The position numbers and the translations under genes were made by a program. Below the pieces are notes generated by a model, which was given only the letters and a program-made list of their open reading frames with translations, made no database searches and was not told the origin of the DNA. Shown here piece after piece: positions 43,948-52,595 of a DNA stretch of 64,000 bases. Source of the DNA: JABCYV01 sp963696025 (GTDB lineage: Bacteria > Acidobacteriota > Terriglobia > Terriglobales > Acidobacteriaceae); NCBI GenBank assembly GCA_963696025.1, contig CAVOII010000014.1:868001-932000 (forward strand), given 5' to 3'. The first letter of the stretch is position 1; every line of letters begins with the position of its first letter.

Positions 43948-44574
43948 ATGTATCAAATTAGCGTCCCGTTTGCGAGTTTGCTTAACTACGTCCCGGTTGC
44001 CGCGACCGTGATTACCTGCGTACTCAGCGTGATTCTAGCCCGCGCCACTTTGCGCTACGCAGAAGCCAGCGACAAGAGTCTGGCGCTGGCGCGGGAGGAA
44101 TTCGAGCGCGAATGGTCTCCGGACTTGCACATCAAATTGGAGCGGCTCTCGGCCACTGAAGCCAGAATCGTCGTTACCAATCTGGCCAAGATTTCAGTCT
44201 TACTTCAACTCATGCAGCTGCGGAAACTTTCCCACGCAGTCCCTTTCCAGCGAACTTTTCTGAACGATCCCCTGGTGGGTGGCACGACGTGGACCCAGGA
44301 AATCGGCAAACCGCTGCTGGCTTGCACTGGCAAAGAGTTCGAGGGTCTTATTGCCGCCTCGCTGACGTTCTTTGCTTCGGGCCGCATGTTCCGCACCGAT
44401 TGGTTTCGTTTTCACATTCAGGTGCACAACGGCCAAATCTTCCGGCTGATCCCAACCAATATGCCCGCGCGACGCTCACGCGTTCTTGAGAGTTACAAGG
44501 GTCCGGAAAGACGGCGGGAGATGGTGCGGGACGTCACCGCTGGGGTCCTGGCCGGAGCGGGAAAAAAGACCTAA
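43948..44574 (+). CDS. Hypothetical membrane-anchored protein
   Basis: 208 aa. One transmembrane segment near residues 12-32 (VAATVITCVLSVILARATLR) and a soluble part with several beta strands and a basic end (SYKGPERRREMVRDVTAGVL). No family recognised. The region after the helix has ESNASD-free sequence with short hydrophobic patches. The start ATG lies 9 bp after a GGCGC run, without a strong ribosome-binding site. Monocistronic. Confidence 0.6.
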   Translation: MYQISVPFASLLNYVPVAATVITCVLSVILARATLRYAEASDKSLALAREEFEREWSPDLHIKLERLSATEARIVVTNLAKISVLLQLMQLRKLSHAVPFQRTFLNDPLVGGTTWTQEIGKPLLACTGKEFEGLIAASLTFFASGRMFRTDWFRFHIQVHNGQIFRLIPTNMPARRSRVLESYKGPERRREMVRDVTAGVLAGAGKKT

Positions 44575-44583
44575 TGTGACGAG

Positions 44584-45201
44584 CTAAGTTTGTTTGATGA
44601 ACTTGAGCGAAGCTGAGTTCATGCAGTAGCGAAGATGCGTCGGCGGCGGACCGTCATCGAAGACGTGTCCCAGATGGGCGTCGCACTGAGTGCAGGAAAC
44701 AGCCGTTCTCACCATACCGAGGGTGCGGTCGTTGATATTTCGAACATTCTCCGCCGCGATCGGCGCCCAGAAGCTGGGCCAGCCGGTCCCTGACTCGAAT
44801 TTTGTCTCCGAGCTGAACAAGGCATTGTCACAGCAGATGCAGCGATAGAGCCCTTTCTCGTGCAGGTTCCAGTATTGACCGCTGAAAGCCAGCTCGGTGT
44901 CCGCGTGACGCGTGATCTCGAAGGCATTTGGCGAAAGTTGTTTGCGCCATTCTGCCTCGGTCTTGACCACCTTGAGGACGTGAACCTTCTTTAACCGCTG
45001 TCCGGAATCGGAAAATTCAACGATCGTGACCTCTTGCGCTGCGCCCTGCTGGTCTGCGGGTTTTGATGAAGCCTCGATGAGCCGGGGCTTGCTCATAGAC
45101 CACAAAGCCAATCCAGCAAGCGCGGAAGCCGAAGTTGCAAGAAATGTCCGCCGCCTCAACGTTCCCGAAGAAGCGTCCGTATCGAGATCAGATTCGAACA
45201 T
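44584..45201 (-). CDS. msrB: Peptide-methionine (R)-S-oxide reductase, exported
   Basis: Reduces methionine-R-sulfoxide in damaged proteins. 205 aa from the ATG at 45201, which has AGGAG upstream (a longer frame to 45348 exists but lacks one). A twin-Arg-like stretch (RRRTFLATSASALAGLALWS) suggests export by Tat or Sec. Zinc Cys pairs are CICC and CTQC; the catalytic Cys lies in RYCMNSASLKF. The segment SGTGWPSFWAPI matches the family. It lies 20 bp after msrA in the same direction. Confidence 0.95.
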   Translation of the reverse strand: MFESDLDTDASSGTLRRRTFLATSASALAGLALWSMSKPRLIEASSKPADQQGAAQEVTIVEFSDSGQRLKKVHVLKVVKTEAEWRKQLSPNAFEITRHADTELAFSGQYWNLHEKGLYRCICCDNALFSSETKFESGTGWPSFWAPIAAENVRNINDRTLGMVRTAVSCTQCDAHLGHVFDDGPPPTHLRYCMNSASLKFIKQT

Positions 45202-45220
45202 AAACCGCTCCTGAAGGTTT

Positions 45221-45895
45221 TTATTTGCCCTTGTACAAGTCCGGAAACTGCTGCTGAAGGTGGGCCACTTTAGGCGCATCGTTGAACCTAATGTACGGAC
45301 TCTCAGGGTGAAGCGTCGCGTAGTCCTGGTGGTAAGACTCAGCCGCATAAAATGCCTTCAAGGGGACAATCTGGGTCACGATCGGTCGTGGAAAAACTTT
45401 GGCGTCGTTCAGTTGGGCGATGTAAGCCTCCGCGATCCGCTTCTGTTCGTCGTTACCATAGAAAATAACCGAACGATACTGCGTGCCTTCGTCAGGCCCT
45501 TGCCGATTCAACTGCGTAGGATCATGTGCGACCGAAAAAAATACTCGCAATAACTCGCCGTAGGTGATCTTCGAAGGATCGTAGGTGATCTTTACCGACT
45601 CCGCATGCCCGGTCTTGCCCCTGCTTACCACTTCATATTCCGCGGTGTTGGCGGCACCGCCCGAATAGCCAGAAGTCGCCTTGGTCACGCCCTTCACGTG
45701 TTGGAAGACAGCCTGAATTCCCCAGAAACACCCTCCGGCGACCACCGCCGTTTGCTCGCCAGGTTGAGCGGCCTTGGCGGCATCCACAGCAGGACCGGGG
45801 ACGGCAGCGCCAGACGCGCTTCCCCTTGTCCAAGCGACCGTAGCCGCGACCACCACTAAAAACAGCAATAAGGTATATGCAGAGAACCTGAACAT
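45221..45895 (-). CDS. msrA: Peptide-methionine (S)-S-oxide reductase, exported
   Basis: Reduces methionine-S-sulfoxide. 224 aa. Residues 5-20 form a signal peptide. The catalytic motif is GGCFWGIQAVFQHVKGVTKA with its nucleophilic Cys, followed by GYSGGAANTAEYEVVSRGKT and FFSVAHDPTQLNRQGPDEGT, the family's typical segments. Together with msrB it forms an exported methionine-sulfoxide repair pair, presumably periplasmic. Confidence 0.95.
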   Translation of the reverse strand: MFRFSAYTLLLFLVVVAATVAWTRGSASGAAVPGPAVDAAKAAQPGEQTAVVAGGCFWGIQAVFQHVKGVTKATSGYSGGAANTAEYEVVSRGKTGHAESVKITYDPSKITYGELLRVFFSVAHDPTQLNRQGPDEGTQYRSVIFYGNDEQKRIAEAYIAQLNDAKVFPRPIVTQIVPLKAFYAAESYHQDYATLHPESPYIRFNDAPKVAHLQQQFPDLYKGK

Positions 45896-46223
45896 GAAGC
45901 ACCTCCATGGCCAGCTTTGGCCTGCAACCGATTAGAGCTTTGAGGCGGTCAAAAGTTTCGCCCGGCCGCTAACATAGTTTACATAGAGGAGTTTGTCCCA
46001 CGCTGATATCCGGTGCAGGAACGGACTGGCAGTCTTGGATATTTCTGGAAACGAGCGTCGGTAAGCGCAAGCTGGCAGAGAAAAAAGATCGAACCGCGGT
46101 CGGATTCGATCCGTCGGGCGTGAGTACAGTCTGCGCAGAGCCCTGGTTGTGTCTGCGATCCCGACACTTCCATAGAGGCGGCGCTCATAGGCTAAGGATA
46201 ACAGCCACGCTGTCTGCTGTGTT
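45896..46223. other. Gene-free spacer
   Basis: No frame here is convincing as a gene. A minus frame at 45932-46237 has no recognisable domain and no good start. No terminator or promoter is clear. Confidence 0.55.
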
Positions 46224-46250
46224 TTTGAGGTCGCCAAATGCGACCTCAGA
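46224..46250. promoter_or_regulatory. Palindrome upstream of the ORF6N gene
   Basis: Inverted repeat TTTGAGGTCGC-CAAAT-GCGACCTCAGA (11-bp arms, 5-bp loop, one arm position mismatched). It ends 13 bp before the ORF6N start and next to a TAGAAT -10-like hexamer (46252-46257). The same layout (TTTGAGNTCNC-N5-GNGANCTCANA) recurs inside the gene at 46464-46490. Confidence 0.7.
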
Positions 46251-46263
46251 CTAGAATGGAGAA

Positions 46264-46816
46264 ATGCCGCATTCCAGCATCGCCCTCTCCAAACCAGTCG
46301 AGTCCAGAATCATAGTTCTGCGTGGCCACAAGGCTATCCTGGATTCGGACTTGGCAGAACTCTATGGTGTAGCCGTAAGGCATCTGAATCAGCAGGTCAA
46401 GCGCAACGCCAAACGATTCCCTGGCGATTTCTTCTTTCAGCTCTCGGAGAAAGAATTCAACGGTTTGAGATCACAATTTGTGATCTCAAACTCTCGCCGG
46501 GGCGGCAGACGCTATTTGCCTCATGCCTTCACCGAACACGGCGCGATCATGGCGGCAACAGTGCTGAACTCTCCGCTTGCTATCGAGATGAGTATATTCG
46601 TGGTCCGGGCGTTCGCCCGCATGCGTGAAGCCCTGGCCACGAATTCAAAAAGTCGTTTCCAAGCTGGGCGAATTGGAGCGCCGACTAGAGAACCACGATA
46701 CCGAAATTCAACAACTCATCGAAGCGATCAGAGAACTCATGACCCCACTTGCCCCTAAGCGCCGCCGAATCGGCTTCGAGGTGCCTGCCAAGGGCAAAGT
46801 CCCTCGTAGATCTTAG
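46264..46816 (+). pseudogene. ORF6N-domain protein gene, frameshifted
   Basis: The frame from 46264 gives the ORF6N (KilA-N-type DNA-binding) domain: SRIIVLRGHKAILDSDLAEL, YGVAVRHLNQQVKRNAKRFP and the YLPHAFTEHGAIMAATVLNS end. After ATNSK the coding continues in the next frame (KVVSKLGELERRLENHDTEI, the C-terminal coiled coil ending in PKRRRIGFEV) to TAG at 46814-46816. Reading AAAA instead of A5 at 46647-46651 restores one frame, so this is either a sequencing error in a homopolymer or a real frameshift. ORF6N proteins are common in phages and mobile elements. Confidence 0.8.
46464..46490. promoter_or_regulatory. Second copy of the ORF6N palindrome, inside the gene
   Basis: Inverted repeat TTTGAGATCAC-AATTT-GTGATCTCAAA (11-bp arms plus 5 bp), same length and pattern as 46224-46250. 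It encodes part of the conserved GLRSQFVIS segment, so part of its match could be due to protein constraint. Confidence 0.6.
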
Positions 46817-46850
46817 CCACCGTTCGAAAACGCATTTTCTTGTCCTCAAC

Positions 46851-47276
46851 TCACTGGGCTAATTCGTATCCCGCGAAGAAGTAACTCAGTTCGAAGCGGG
46901 CTGAATCCTCCCCGTCGGATCCATGAATGGCATTGAGTTCGATGTTGGTCGCCCACTTTTTGCGGATCGTGCCTTCTTCGGCGTTAGCGGGATTGGTGGC
47001 GCCCATCAGCTTGCGCAGGTCGGCGATGGCATTTTCCTTCTCGAGTGCCAGGACCACGATGGGACCGCTGGACATGAAGTTCGTCAGAGAATTGAAGAAA
47101 GCCTTTCCCGCGTGCACGGCATAGAACTGCTCCGCCTGATGTTTGGAGATTTCAAGCATTTTCATGCAGAGGATGCGGAATCCGTTCTTTTCGAACTGTT
47201 CGATGATGTCTCCGATCCCATGCTTGCGGACCGCATCGGGTTTAATGATGGTAAGAGTCCATTGCAGAGTCTTCAT
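46851..47276 (-). CDS. ndk: Nucleoside diphosphate kinase
   Basis: Transfers the gamma-phosphate between nucleoside tri- and diphosphates. 141 aa. The N-terminal MKTLQWTLTIIKPDAVRKHG, the VVLALEKENAIADLRKLMGA strand-loop and the catalytic His in NAIHGSDGEDSARFELSYFF are typical. It lies 62 bp downstream of sucD on the same strand. Confidence 0.97.
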   Translation of the reverse strand: MKTLQWTLTIIKPDAVRKHGIGDIIEQFEKNGFRILCMKMLEISKHQAEQFYAVHAGKAFFNSLTNFMSSGPIVVLALEKENAIADLRKLMGATNPANAEEGTIRKKWATNIELNAIHGSDGEDSARFELSYFFAGYELAQ

Positions 47277-47338
47277 AGTTTCAGTCGTTAATCACTATTC
47301 GGAAATCTTGATCATGGTCGCTATGGTCCTTCCGCTTC

Positions 47339-48223
47339 CTAGGCTCGCGCGGCCATACCGATTGCTGCCGCCACGGTTTCGCCGATAGCTGCTGGAGACT
47401 TGGCCACACGAATGCCCGCTGCCTCCATGGCTTTGATTTTTTCGGCTGCAGTTCCTTTTCCCCCGGAGATGATCGCGCCTGCGTGGCCCATGCGGCGCCC
47501 CGGAGGCGCGGTTTGCCCAGCGATGAATCCCACCACTGGCTTTTTCATATGGGCCCTCACGTATTCCGCGGCAGCCTCTTCAGCGTTGCCGCCGATTTCA
47601 CCAATCATGATCACGGCTTCAGTCTGCGGGTCACGATTGAACAACTCGAGCGCGTCGACGAAACTGGTGCCAATGATGGGATCGCCGCCAATTCCAATGG
47701 CTGTCGATTGCCCGATTCCGCGCGCAGTGAGCTGATAGACGGCCTCGTAGGTCAGGGTGCCGGAGCGCGAGACGATACCGACCGGACCTTGCTTATGGAT
47801 ACGGGCCGGCATAATCCCGATTTTGCACTTGCCCGGCGAAATGATTCCCGGGCAATTGGGGCCGATCAAGCGCGCGCGCCGATTCTGCAGAAACTCCCAG
47901 GCGCGCACCATGTCCAGGGTCGGGATGCCCTCGGTGATGCAGACGATCAGTTCCACTTCCGCGTCGGCAGCTTCCATGATGGCGTCGGCGGCATAGGGCG
48001 GAGGCACAAAAATAAGCGTGGTGTCGGCGGCCGTCTTGTCTACCGCCTCTTGCACGCTGTTGAACACGGGCCAGCCCTCATGGGTCGTGCCGCCCTTGCC
48101 TGGAGTTACTCCTCCGACAATCTGAGTCCCATACTCCGTACAGGCCTTGGCGTGGAACGTGCCTTCCCGTCCAGTTAGGCCCTGCACAATCACCCGCGTC
48201 GATTTATCTACCAGAATACTCAT
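47339..48223 (-). CDS. sucD: Succinyl-CoA synthetase subunit alpha
   Basis: TCA-cycle enzyme forming succinate and ATP or GTP from succinyl-CoA. 294 aa from the ATG at 48223; the upstream TTG at 48265 has no support. The Rossmann-type start is VQGLTGREGTFHAKACTEYG. The phosphorylated His lies in RMGHAGAIISGGKGTA. CoA- and ATP-binding blocks such as GPNCPGIISPGKCKIGIMPA are present. It is separated from its partner sucC by about 470 bp. Confidence 0.97.
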   Translation of the reverse strand: MSILVDKSTRVIVQGLTGREGTFHAKACTEYGTQIVGGVTPGKGGTTHEGWPVFNSVQEAVDKTAADTTLIFVPPPYAADAIMEAADAEVELIVCITEGIPTLDMVRAWEFLQNRRARLIGPNCPGIISPGKCKIGIMPARIHKQGPVGIVSRSGTLTYEAVYQLTARGIGQSTAIGIGGDPIIGTSFVDALELFNRDPQTEAVIMIGEIGGNAEEAAAEYVRAHMKKPVVGFIAGQTAPPGRRMGHAGAIISGGKGTAAEKIKAMEAAGIRVAKSPAAIGETVAAAIGMAARA

Positions 48224-48257
48224 AAGAGAAGGATCTCTTCGCGTTAAGCGTTGTTCT

Positions 48258-48670
48258 TTAATCAACTGTAATGGACGATTGCACCGTAACTCTACCGTTG
48301 TTCTTGTCCCTTTTGATCACGACACTCTCCGAACGACAGCCTTCAATTCCGATGTTCCGGCGTTGTACTTCTAGTGGTGCGACGAGTTGTCCACCTTTGA
48401 TATCGAAAACTGCGAAATAGCGTCCCGCCGGAAGATCCATAACTTTGAAATAACCGAGGCGATTTGTACTGCCTTTAAATTTAGTTGGCAATCCCTTGCA
48501 ACATTCGTCAGCCTCCTGGGCCTGGTATAGGGTGAGGATTGGTTCGAAACACTTGCTCCTTTGACCTTCAACAGTCCACAGAGTGGGGAGTGGACGAAAT
48601 GCCACTCCTGTGCCACACATGCACTGACCGACAGCAGAAGCAATACTCCCACTCTTGTCAGCCAACTCAT
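48258..48670 (-). pseudogene. Secreted-protein gene with frameshift, between sucC and sucD
   Basis: From 48670 the frame encodes a clear signal peptide (MSWLTRVGVLLLLSVSACVA), then HSPLCGLLKVKGASV. The body FEPILTLYQAQEADECCKGL, LPAGRYFAVFDIKGGQLVA and onward lies in the next frame and ends at 48258. A single extra T in the run near 48547-48553 would join them. The body is like the small beta-rich secreted proteins of Acidobacteriota (VKVKGVPLTNAVVSLYRA type). Assembly error is possible. Confidence 0.65.
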
Positions 48671-48691
48671 TGATCAGCCTCTGAGCAACAC

Positions 48692-49864
48692 CTATCCGGC
48701 CGCCGCCGCAACCACTTTGTCAGCCGCGTCCTTCATAGTCTCGGCCACTATAAAGTTGAATCCCGACTGCTTCAGAATTTCCCGTCCCGCCTCGACATTG
48801 GTTCCTTCCAGGCGCAACACGATGGGCAATTGGATCTGCGTCTTCTTGGCCGCTTCAACCACGCCGGTTGCCAACGTGTCCACCCGCAAAATGCCACCAA
48901 AAATATTAATCAGCACCGCCTTCACATTCTTATCGCTGAGCAGGATTTCGAACGCGTGCGTCACCTGCTCGGCATTCGCGCCGCCGCCTACATCAAGGAA
49001 GTTAGCCGGCATTCCGCCAGCGTACTTGATGATGTCCATGGTCGCCATCGCCAATCCCGCGCCGTTCACCATGCAACCCACGTTTCCGTCCAGCTTGATG
49101 TAGTTCAGGGCGTATTTCGACGCCTCGACTTCAAGAGGATCTTCCTCCGTGATGTCGCGCAATTCGCGGAGATCGGGGTGACGAAACATGGCGTTGTCAT
49201 CAAAGTTCATCTTGGCGTCAAGCGCGAACAATCTTCCGTCGGTGCAAGTGATGAAGGGATTGATCTCCATCAGCGAGGAGTCGGTCTCCTCAAAAGCCTT
49301 ATATAAGCCGGTCATGAATTGCACCGCTTGATTAATTTGCTGCGGCTTCAGGCCCAGGGCGAATGCCACTTTGCGCGCCTGAAAGGCTTCCAGTTCCATG
49401 CCTGGATCGATGTATTCCTTAAGAATCGCCTTGGGATTCTCCGCCGCAACTTGCTCGATCTCCATCCCCCCCGCGGCGGATGCCATAAACACCGGCCTGG
49501 CTTCCACGCGGTCAATGACAATTCCCAGGTAAAGTTCCTTCTCGATGGGCAAAGTCTCCTCGATGAGCAGACGCCGCACGATACGGCCTTCGGGCCCGGT
49601 CTGGTGCGTAATCAGCGTCATGCCCAGCATTTTTGAAGCGATCTCGGCGGCCTCTTCAACAGATTTTGCAATCTTCACCCCACCACCCTTACCACGGCCA
49701 CCAGCATGGATCTGCGCTTTCACCACCACCCCCGTGGCTCCAGCGTCGAAAAGATTCTTCGCGGCGGCTTCCGCCTGCTCGCGGCTTTCTGCCATCTCTC
49801 CACGGGGCACAGCGACGCCATACTTTTTCAGAATCCCCTTGGCCTGGTATTCGTGGATTTTCAT
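48692..49864 (-). CDS. sucC: Succinyl-CoA synthetase subunit beta
   Basis: ADP/GDP-forming subunit with an ATP-grasp domain. 390 aa. It starts MKIHEYQAKGILKKYGVAVP; VVVKAQIHAGGRGKGGGVKI and INPFITCTDGRLFALDAKMN (Mg and nucleotide binding) are typical; the C-terminal half has LDVGGGANAEQVTHAFEILL and VLINIFGGILRVDTLATGVV. sucC is upstream of sucD, with a secreted-protein remnant between. Confidence 0.98.
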   Translation of the reverse strand: MKIHEYQAKGILKKYGVAVPRGEMAESREQAEAAAKNLFDAGATGVVVKAQIHAGGRGKGGGVKIAKSVEEAAEIASKMLGMTLITHQTGPEGRIVRRLLIEETLPIEKELYLGIVIDRVEARPVFMASAAGGMEIEQVAAENPKAILKEYIDPGMELEAFQARKVAFALGLKPQQINQAVQFMTGLYKAFEETDSSLMEINPFITCTDGRLFALDAKMNFDDNAMFRHPDLRELRDITEEDPLEVEASKYALNYIKLDGNVGCMVNGAGLAMATMDIIKYAGGMPANFLDVGGGANAEQVTHAFEILLSDKNVKAVLINIFGGILRVDTLATGVVEAAKKTQIQLPIVLRLEGTNVEAGREILKQSGFNFIVAETMKDAADKVVAAAAG

Positions 49865-50015
49865 AAATGATGCTCGATCAGCTTACGCTCGGCAGGAACC
49901 TGCTTGCGGCTTTCGACCGTGGGCAGCAAACCATTGATTTTATAGAAGGGCGGAGCGATTGGGCAAACGGGTTGCATCGAATCCAGCTTCATTGGCTCAT
50001 GGCACAATAACGCCC

Positions 50016-50852
50016 ATGTCCACGCAGGAATCTTCGCCCATTCCTGATTTTCTCTACGGCACGGCCTGGAAAGAAGACCGTACTGCAGCCCTCGTCGAAC
50101 TCGCCCTCCGTATGGGCTTTCGAGGAATCGACACCGCCAACCAGCGACGCCATTACTTCGAAGCTGGTGTGGGTGAAGGGTTGGCAGCCGCCTATCGCGC
50201 CGGGATGGTAACGCGCGCCGATCTTTTTCTGCAGACGAAATTCACTTATCGACCCGGTCAGGACCACCGTCTACCCTACGATCCTGCGGCCAGCCTTTCG
50301 GTTCAGGTCGCGCAATCGATGGCCAGTTCGTTGGAGCATCTTGGGACCGACCACGTCGACAGCTACGTGCTGCACGGGCCTGCCTCCGGCTACGGCTGGA
50401 CCGAAGCTGATGCCGAAGTGTGGGAAACGATGATTAAGGAGCGGGACGTTGGTCGGACGCGCCTCCTCGGCGTGAGCAATGTATCCCTTCGGCACTTGGA
50501 GCAGATGACGGCCTCCCATACCGAAGGGCCTGAATTTGTGCAAAACCGGTGCTACGCCCGCCTCGGCTGGGACCGAGATGTGCGCTTGTTTTGCCAGGAG
50601 CGAAAGATTACCTACCAAGGCTTTTCCCTTCTCACCGCGAATGCGGAAGTGCTCAACCATCCACTAGTCACCGATCTCGCTGAGGGCTCGAGCACTACTC
50701 CGGCGCAGGTTGTGTTCGGCTTCGCGCGCGCGGTTGGAATGTTGCCGCTGACCGGCACTACTAATCCCGAACACATGAAGCAGGATCTGACCAGTCGGCA
50801 CCTGTCGCTCTCGCCGGAGGCGGTGCAGGCAATTGAGTCTTTGGCCGGTTGA
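50016..50852 (+). CDS. Aldo/keto reductase family protein
   Basis: 278 aa from the ATG at 50016 (a TTG at 49959 would add 19). A TIM-barrel NAD(P)H reductase: GFRGIDTANQRRHYFEAGVG at the N-terminus with the expected Asp and Tyr, FLQTKFTYRPGQDHRLPYDP with Lys, DHVDSYVLHGPASGYGWTEA with His, and a cofactor part (FARAVGMLPLTGTTNPEHMK). The substrate is open. It is followed 24 bp later by trpD. Confidence 0.9.
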   Translation: MSTQESSPIPDFLYGTAWKEDRTAALVELALRMGFRGIDTANQRRHYFEAGVGEGLAAAYRAGMVTRADLFLQTKFTYRPGQDHRLPYDPAASLSVQVAQSMASSLEHLGTDHVDSYVLHGPASGYGWTEADAEVWETMIKERDVGRTRLLGVSNVSLRHLEQMTASHTEGPEFVQNRCYARLGWDRDVRLFCQERKITYQGFSLLTANAEVLNHPLVTDLAEGSSTTPAQVVFGFARAVGMLPLTGTTNPEHMKQDLTSRHLSLSPEAVQAIESLAG

Positions 50853-50876
50853 CGGATGCTAACCTTATAGCCGTCC

Positions 50877-51929
50877 ATGATCATCGACGTCCTCCATCGC
50901 ATCGCCAACCATCGTCAATCCTTGTCGCGCGAAGAGGCGCGTGGTGTCATGTCTGAAGTGCTCACCGGCAAATGCACGGACGCGCAGATTGCCGCTTTGC
51001 TGGTCGCCCTTCACATGAAGGGTGAAACGGTCGAGGAGATCGTGGGCTTTGCGGAAGCCATCCGGTTGGCTGCGGCACCTTTGCCGCTTCAGAGGGATTC
51101 AATTATCGACGTCAGCGGCACCGGACGCGACGCGCTGGTGGACACTTGCGGCACAGGCGGCGACGCCAGTGGCACCTTCAATATTTCGACCGCCACAGCG
51201 TTCGTGGTGGCGGGTGCCGGCGTGCGCGTCGCGAAACACGGCAACCGCAGCGTGACTTCAAAATGCGGCTCGGCGGATGTGATGGAAGCTCTGGGCGTCA
51301 ACATCGACCTCGCGCCCGCGCGCCTGGCCCGCTGCCTGGAAGAACTTGGAATGTCATTTCTCTTCGCACCGGCGATGCATTCTGCGATGAAATACGTGCA
51401 AACCGCTCGCCGCGAACTTCGCTTGCGTACAGTCTTCAATTTGCTGGGGCCGCTCACGAATCCCGCGCGTGCCTCGGCGCAAGTGGTTGGCGTCTATTCG
51501 GTGGATTTGGTGGAGAAGCTTGCGGAGGCGCTCAGCATGCTGGGTCTGCACCGGGCCTTGGTAGTGCACGGCTTGGACGGCTTGGACGAAATCACCATTA
51601 CCGGTCCCTCACGAATCGCCGAAGTGCGCGAAGGAAATGTTCGCACCTATGAGGTCACGCCCGAAGAATTCGGGATCAAGCGAGCCAGTATCGAAGAAAT
51701 CTGCGGCGGCGATGCTCCTACTAACGCAAGCATCATTCGCGAGATCCTCGGTGGCACAAAGTCAGCCCGGCGGGATGTGGTGTTGCTGAATGCGGCGGCA
51801 GCACTGGTGGCTGCGGGCAGGGCTGATCATTTGGACGACGCGCTGCCGATTGCGGCACAATCACTTGACTCAGGTGCGGCGGCAAAAAAATTAGATGCGC
51901 TGGTGCAGTTCACGAATGAGCCGCATTGA
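50877..51929 (+). CDS. trpD: Anthranilate phosphoribosyltransferase
   Basis: Second step of tryptophan synthesis, joining anthranilate to PRPP. 350 aa. The PRPP site is LVDTCGTGGDASGTFNISTA; the following VAKHGNRSVTSKCGSADVME and FLFAPAMHSAMKYVQTARRE, plus LGPLTNPARASAQVVGVY, are diagnostic. An extra ISGTGRDA-like stretch precedes the motif. No other trp genes are visible; the aldo/keto reductase is upstream. Confidence 0.97.
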   Translation: MIIDVLHRIANHRQSLSREEARGVMSEVLTGKCTDAQIAALLVALHMKGETVEEIVGFAEAIRLAAAPLPLQRDSIIDVSGTGRDALVDTCGTGGDASGTFNISTATAFVVAGAGVRVAKHGNRSVTSKCGSADVMEALGVNIDLAPARLARCLEELGMSFLFAPAMHSAMKYVQTARRELRLRTVFNLLGPLTNPARASAQVVGVYSVDLVEKLAEALSMLGLHRALVVHGLDGLDEITITGPSRIAEVREGNVRTYEVTPEEFGIKRASIEEICGGDAPTNASIIREILGGTKSARRDVVLLNAAAALVAAGRADHLDDALPIAAQSLDSGAAAKKLDALVQFTNEPH

Positions 51930-51948
51930 ACAAAATCCTCTACGCATT

Positions 51949-51997
51949 GTCATCCTGAGGAAGCGTTGCCTTTCGTTTTGCGAAAGGCAACCAACGC
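51949..51997. repeat. Partial REPIN-like element with hairpin
   Basis: GTCATCCTGAGG is followed by an 11-bp-arm hairpin (GTTGCCTTTCG-TTTTG-CGAAAGGCAAC). Only one outer end is visible. It lies between the convergent trpD and DinB-like genes. Confidence 0.65.
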
Positions 51998-51998
51998 C

Positions 51999-52481
51999 CT
52001 ATGCACTTTTCGCTTCTTTCTTCAATCTTTCGATCTGTTCCAGATGATTCACGCCATGCGTTCCCATCTTCTCGACATACTCCGCCACCGTCACGTTCGT
52101 TTTAAGTTCGGGATGATACGCGGATTTCTCCAGGTCTGACGGTTGCAGACGTTGTAGCAATCGCAAGTTGGCGTGGCGGTTCAGCCCGTACAGGGCAACC
52201 AGTTCGGCAGGTGGGGTTCCTGTGTATCCGAGATGCTTCGCCCAATCGTCCTGGTCAACGGGTGCGATCACCGGCTTTTTGTCCGCCAGCATCTGCCGGA
52301 TCCGGTACGCGTACAAGACTTCCATATCGGCCAGATGCCCCAGAATTTCTTGGATGCACCACTTGTCTGGTGCCGGTTTGTAGCGCAACGTCTTCTCGGG
52401 CAGACCCGACACGGCGGCCGCGATTTCTTTCGGGCTCTTCTCCGCCGCTTCCAAGTGCTTTTTCAGCTCAGCTTCCGTCAT
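51999..52481 (-). CDS. DinB-like protein
   Basis: 160 aa four-helix protein of the DinB/YfiT superfamily. Likely metal His residues are in ILGHLADMEVLYAYRIRQM and MGTHGVNHLEQIERLKKEA. The AELKKHLEAAEKSPKEIAAA start and the WCIQEILGHL segment are usual. Members include thiol-dependent transferases and hydrolases, so the reaction is unknown. Confidence 0.9.
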   Translation of the reverse strand: MTEAELKKHLEAAEKSPKEIAAAVSGLPEKTLRYKPAPDKWCIQEILGHLADMEVLYAYRIRQMLADKKPVIAPVDQDDWAKHLGYTGTPPAELVALYGLNRHANLRLLQRLQPSDLEKSAYHPELKTNVTVAEYVEKMGTHGVNHLEQIERLKKEAKSA

Positions 52482-52595
52482 GATCCCTCCTAAGCTCCAT
52501 TCACCACACAGGCACAGAACACAAATATTTCAGATTCTTGATTTTAGATTGTAGATTTTCCAGGCTCCTGATGTTTCCGGCGCCCCCACGTCACC

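Noticed and set aside
45932..46237. Minus frame of 101 codons
   Set aside because: No domain, no start signal, and a composition like the other gene-free spacers.
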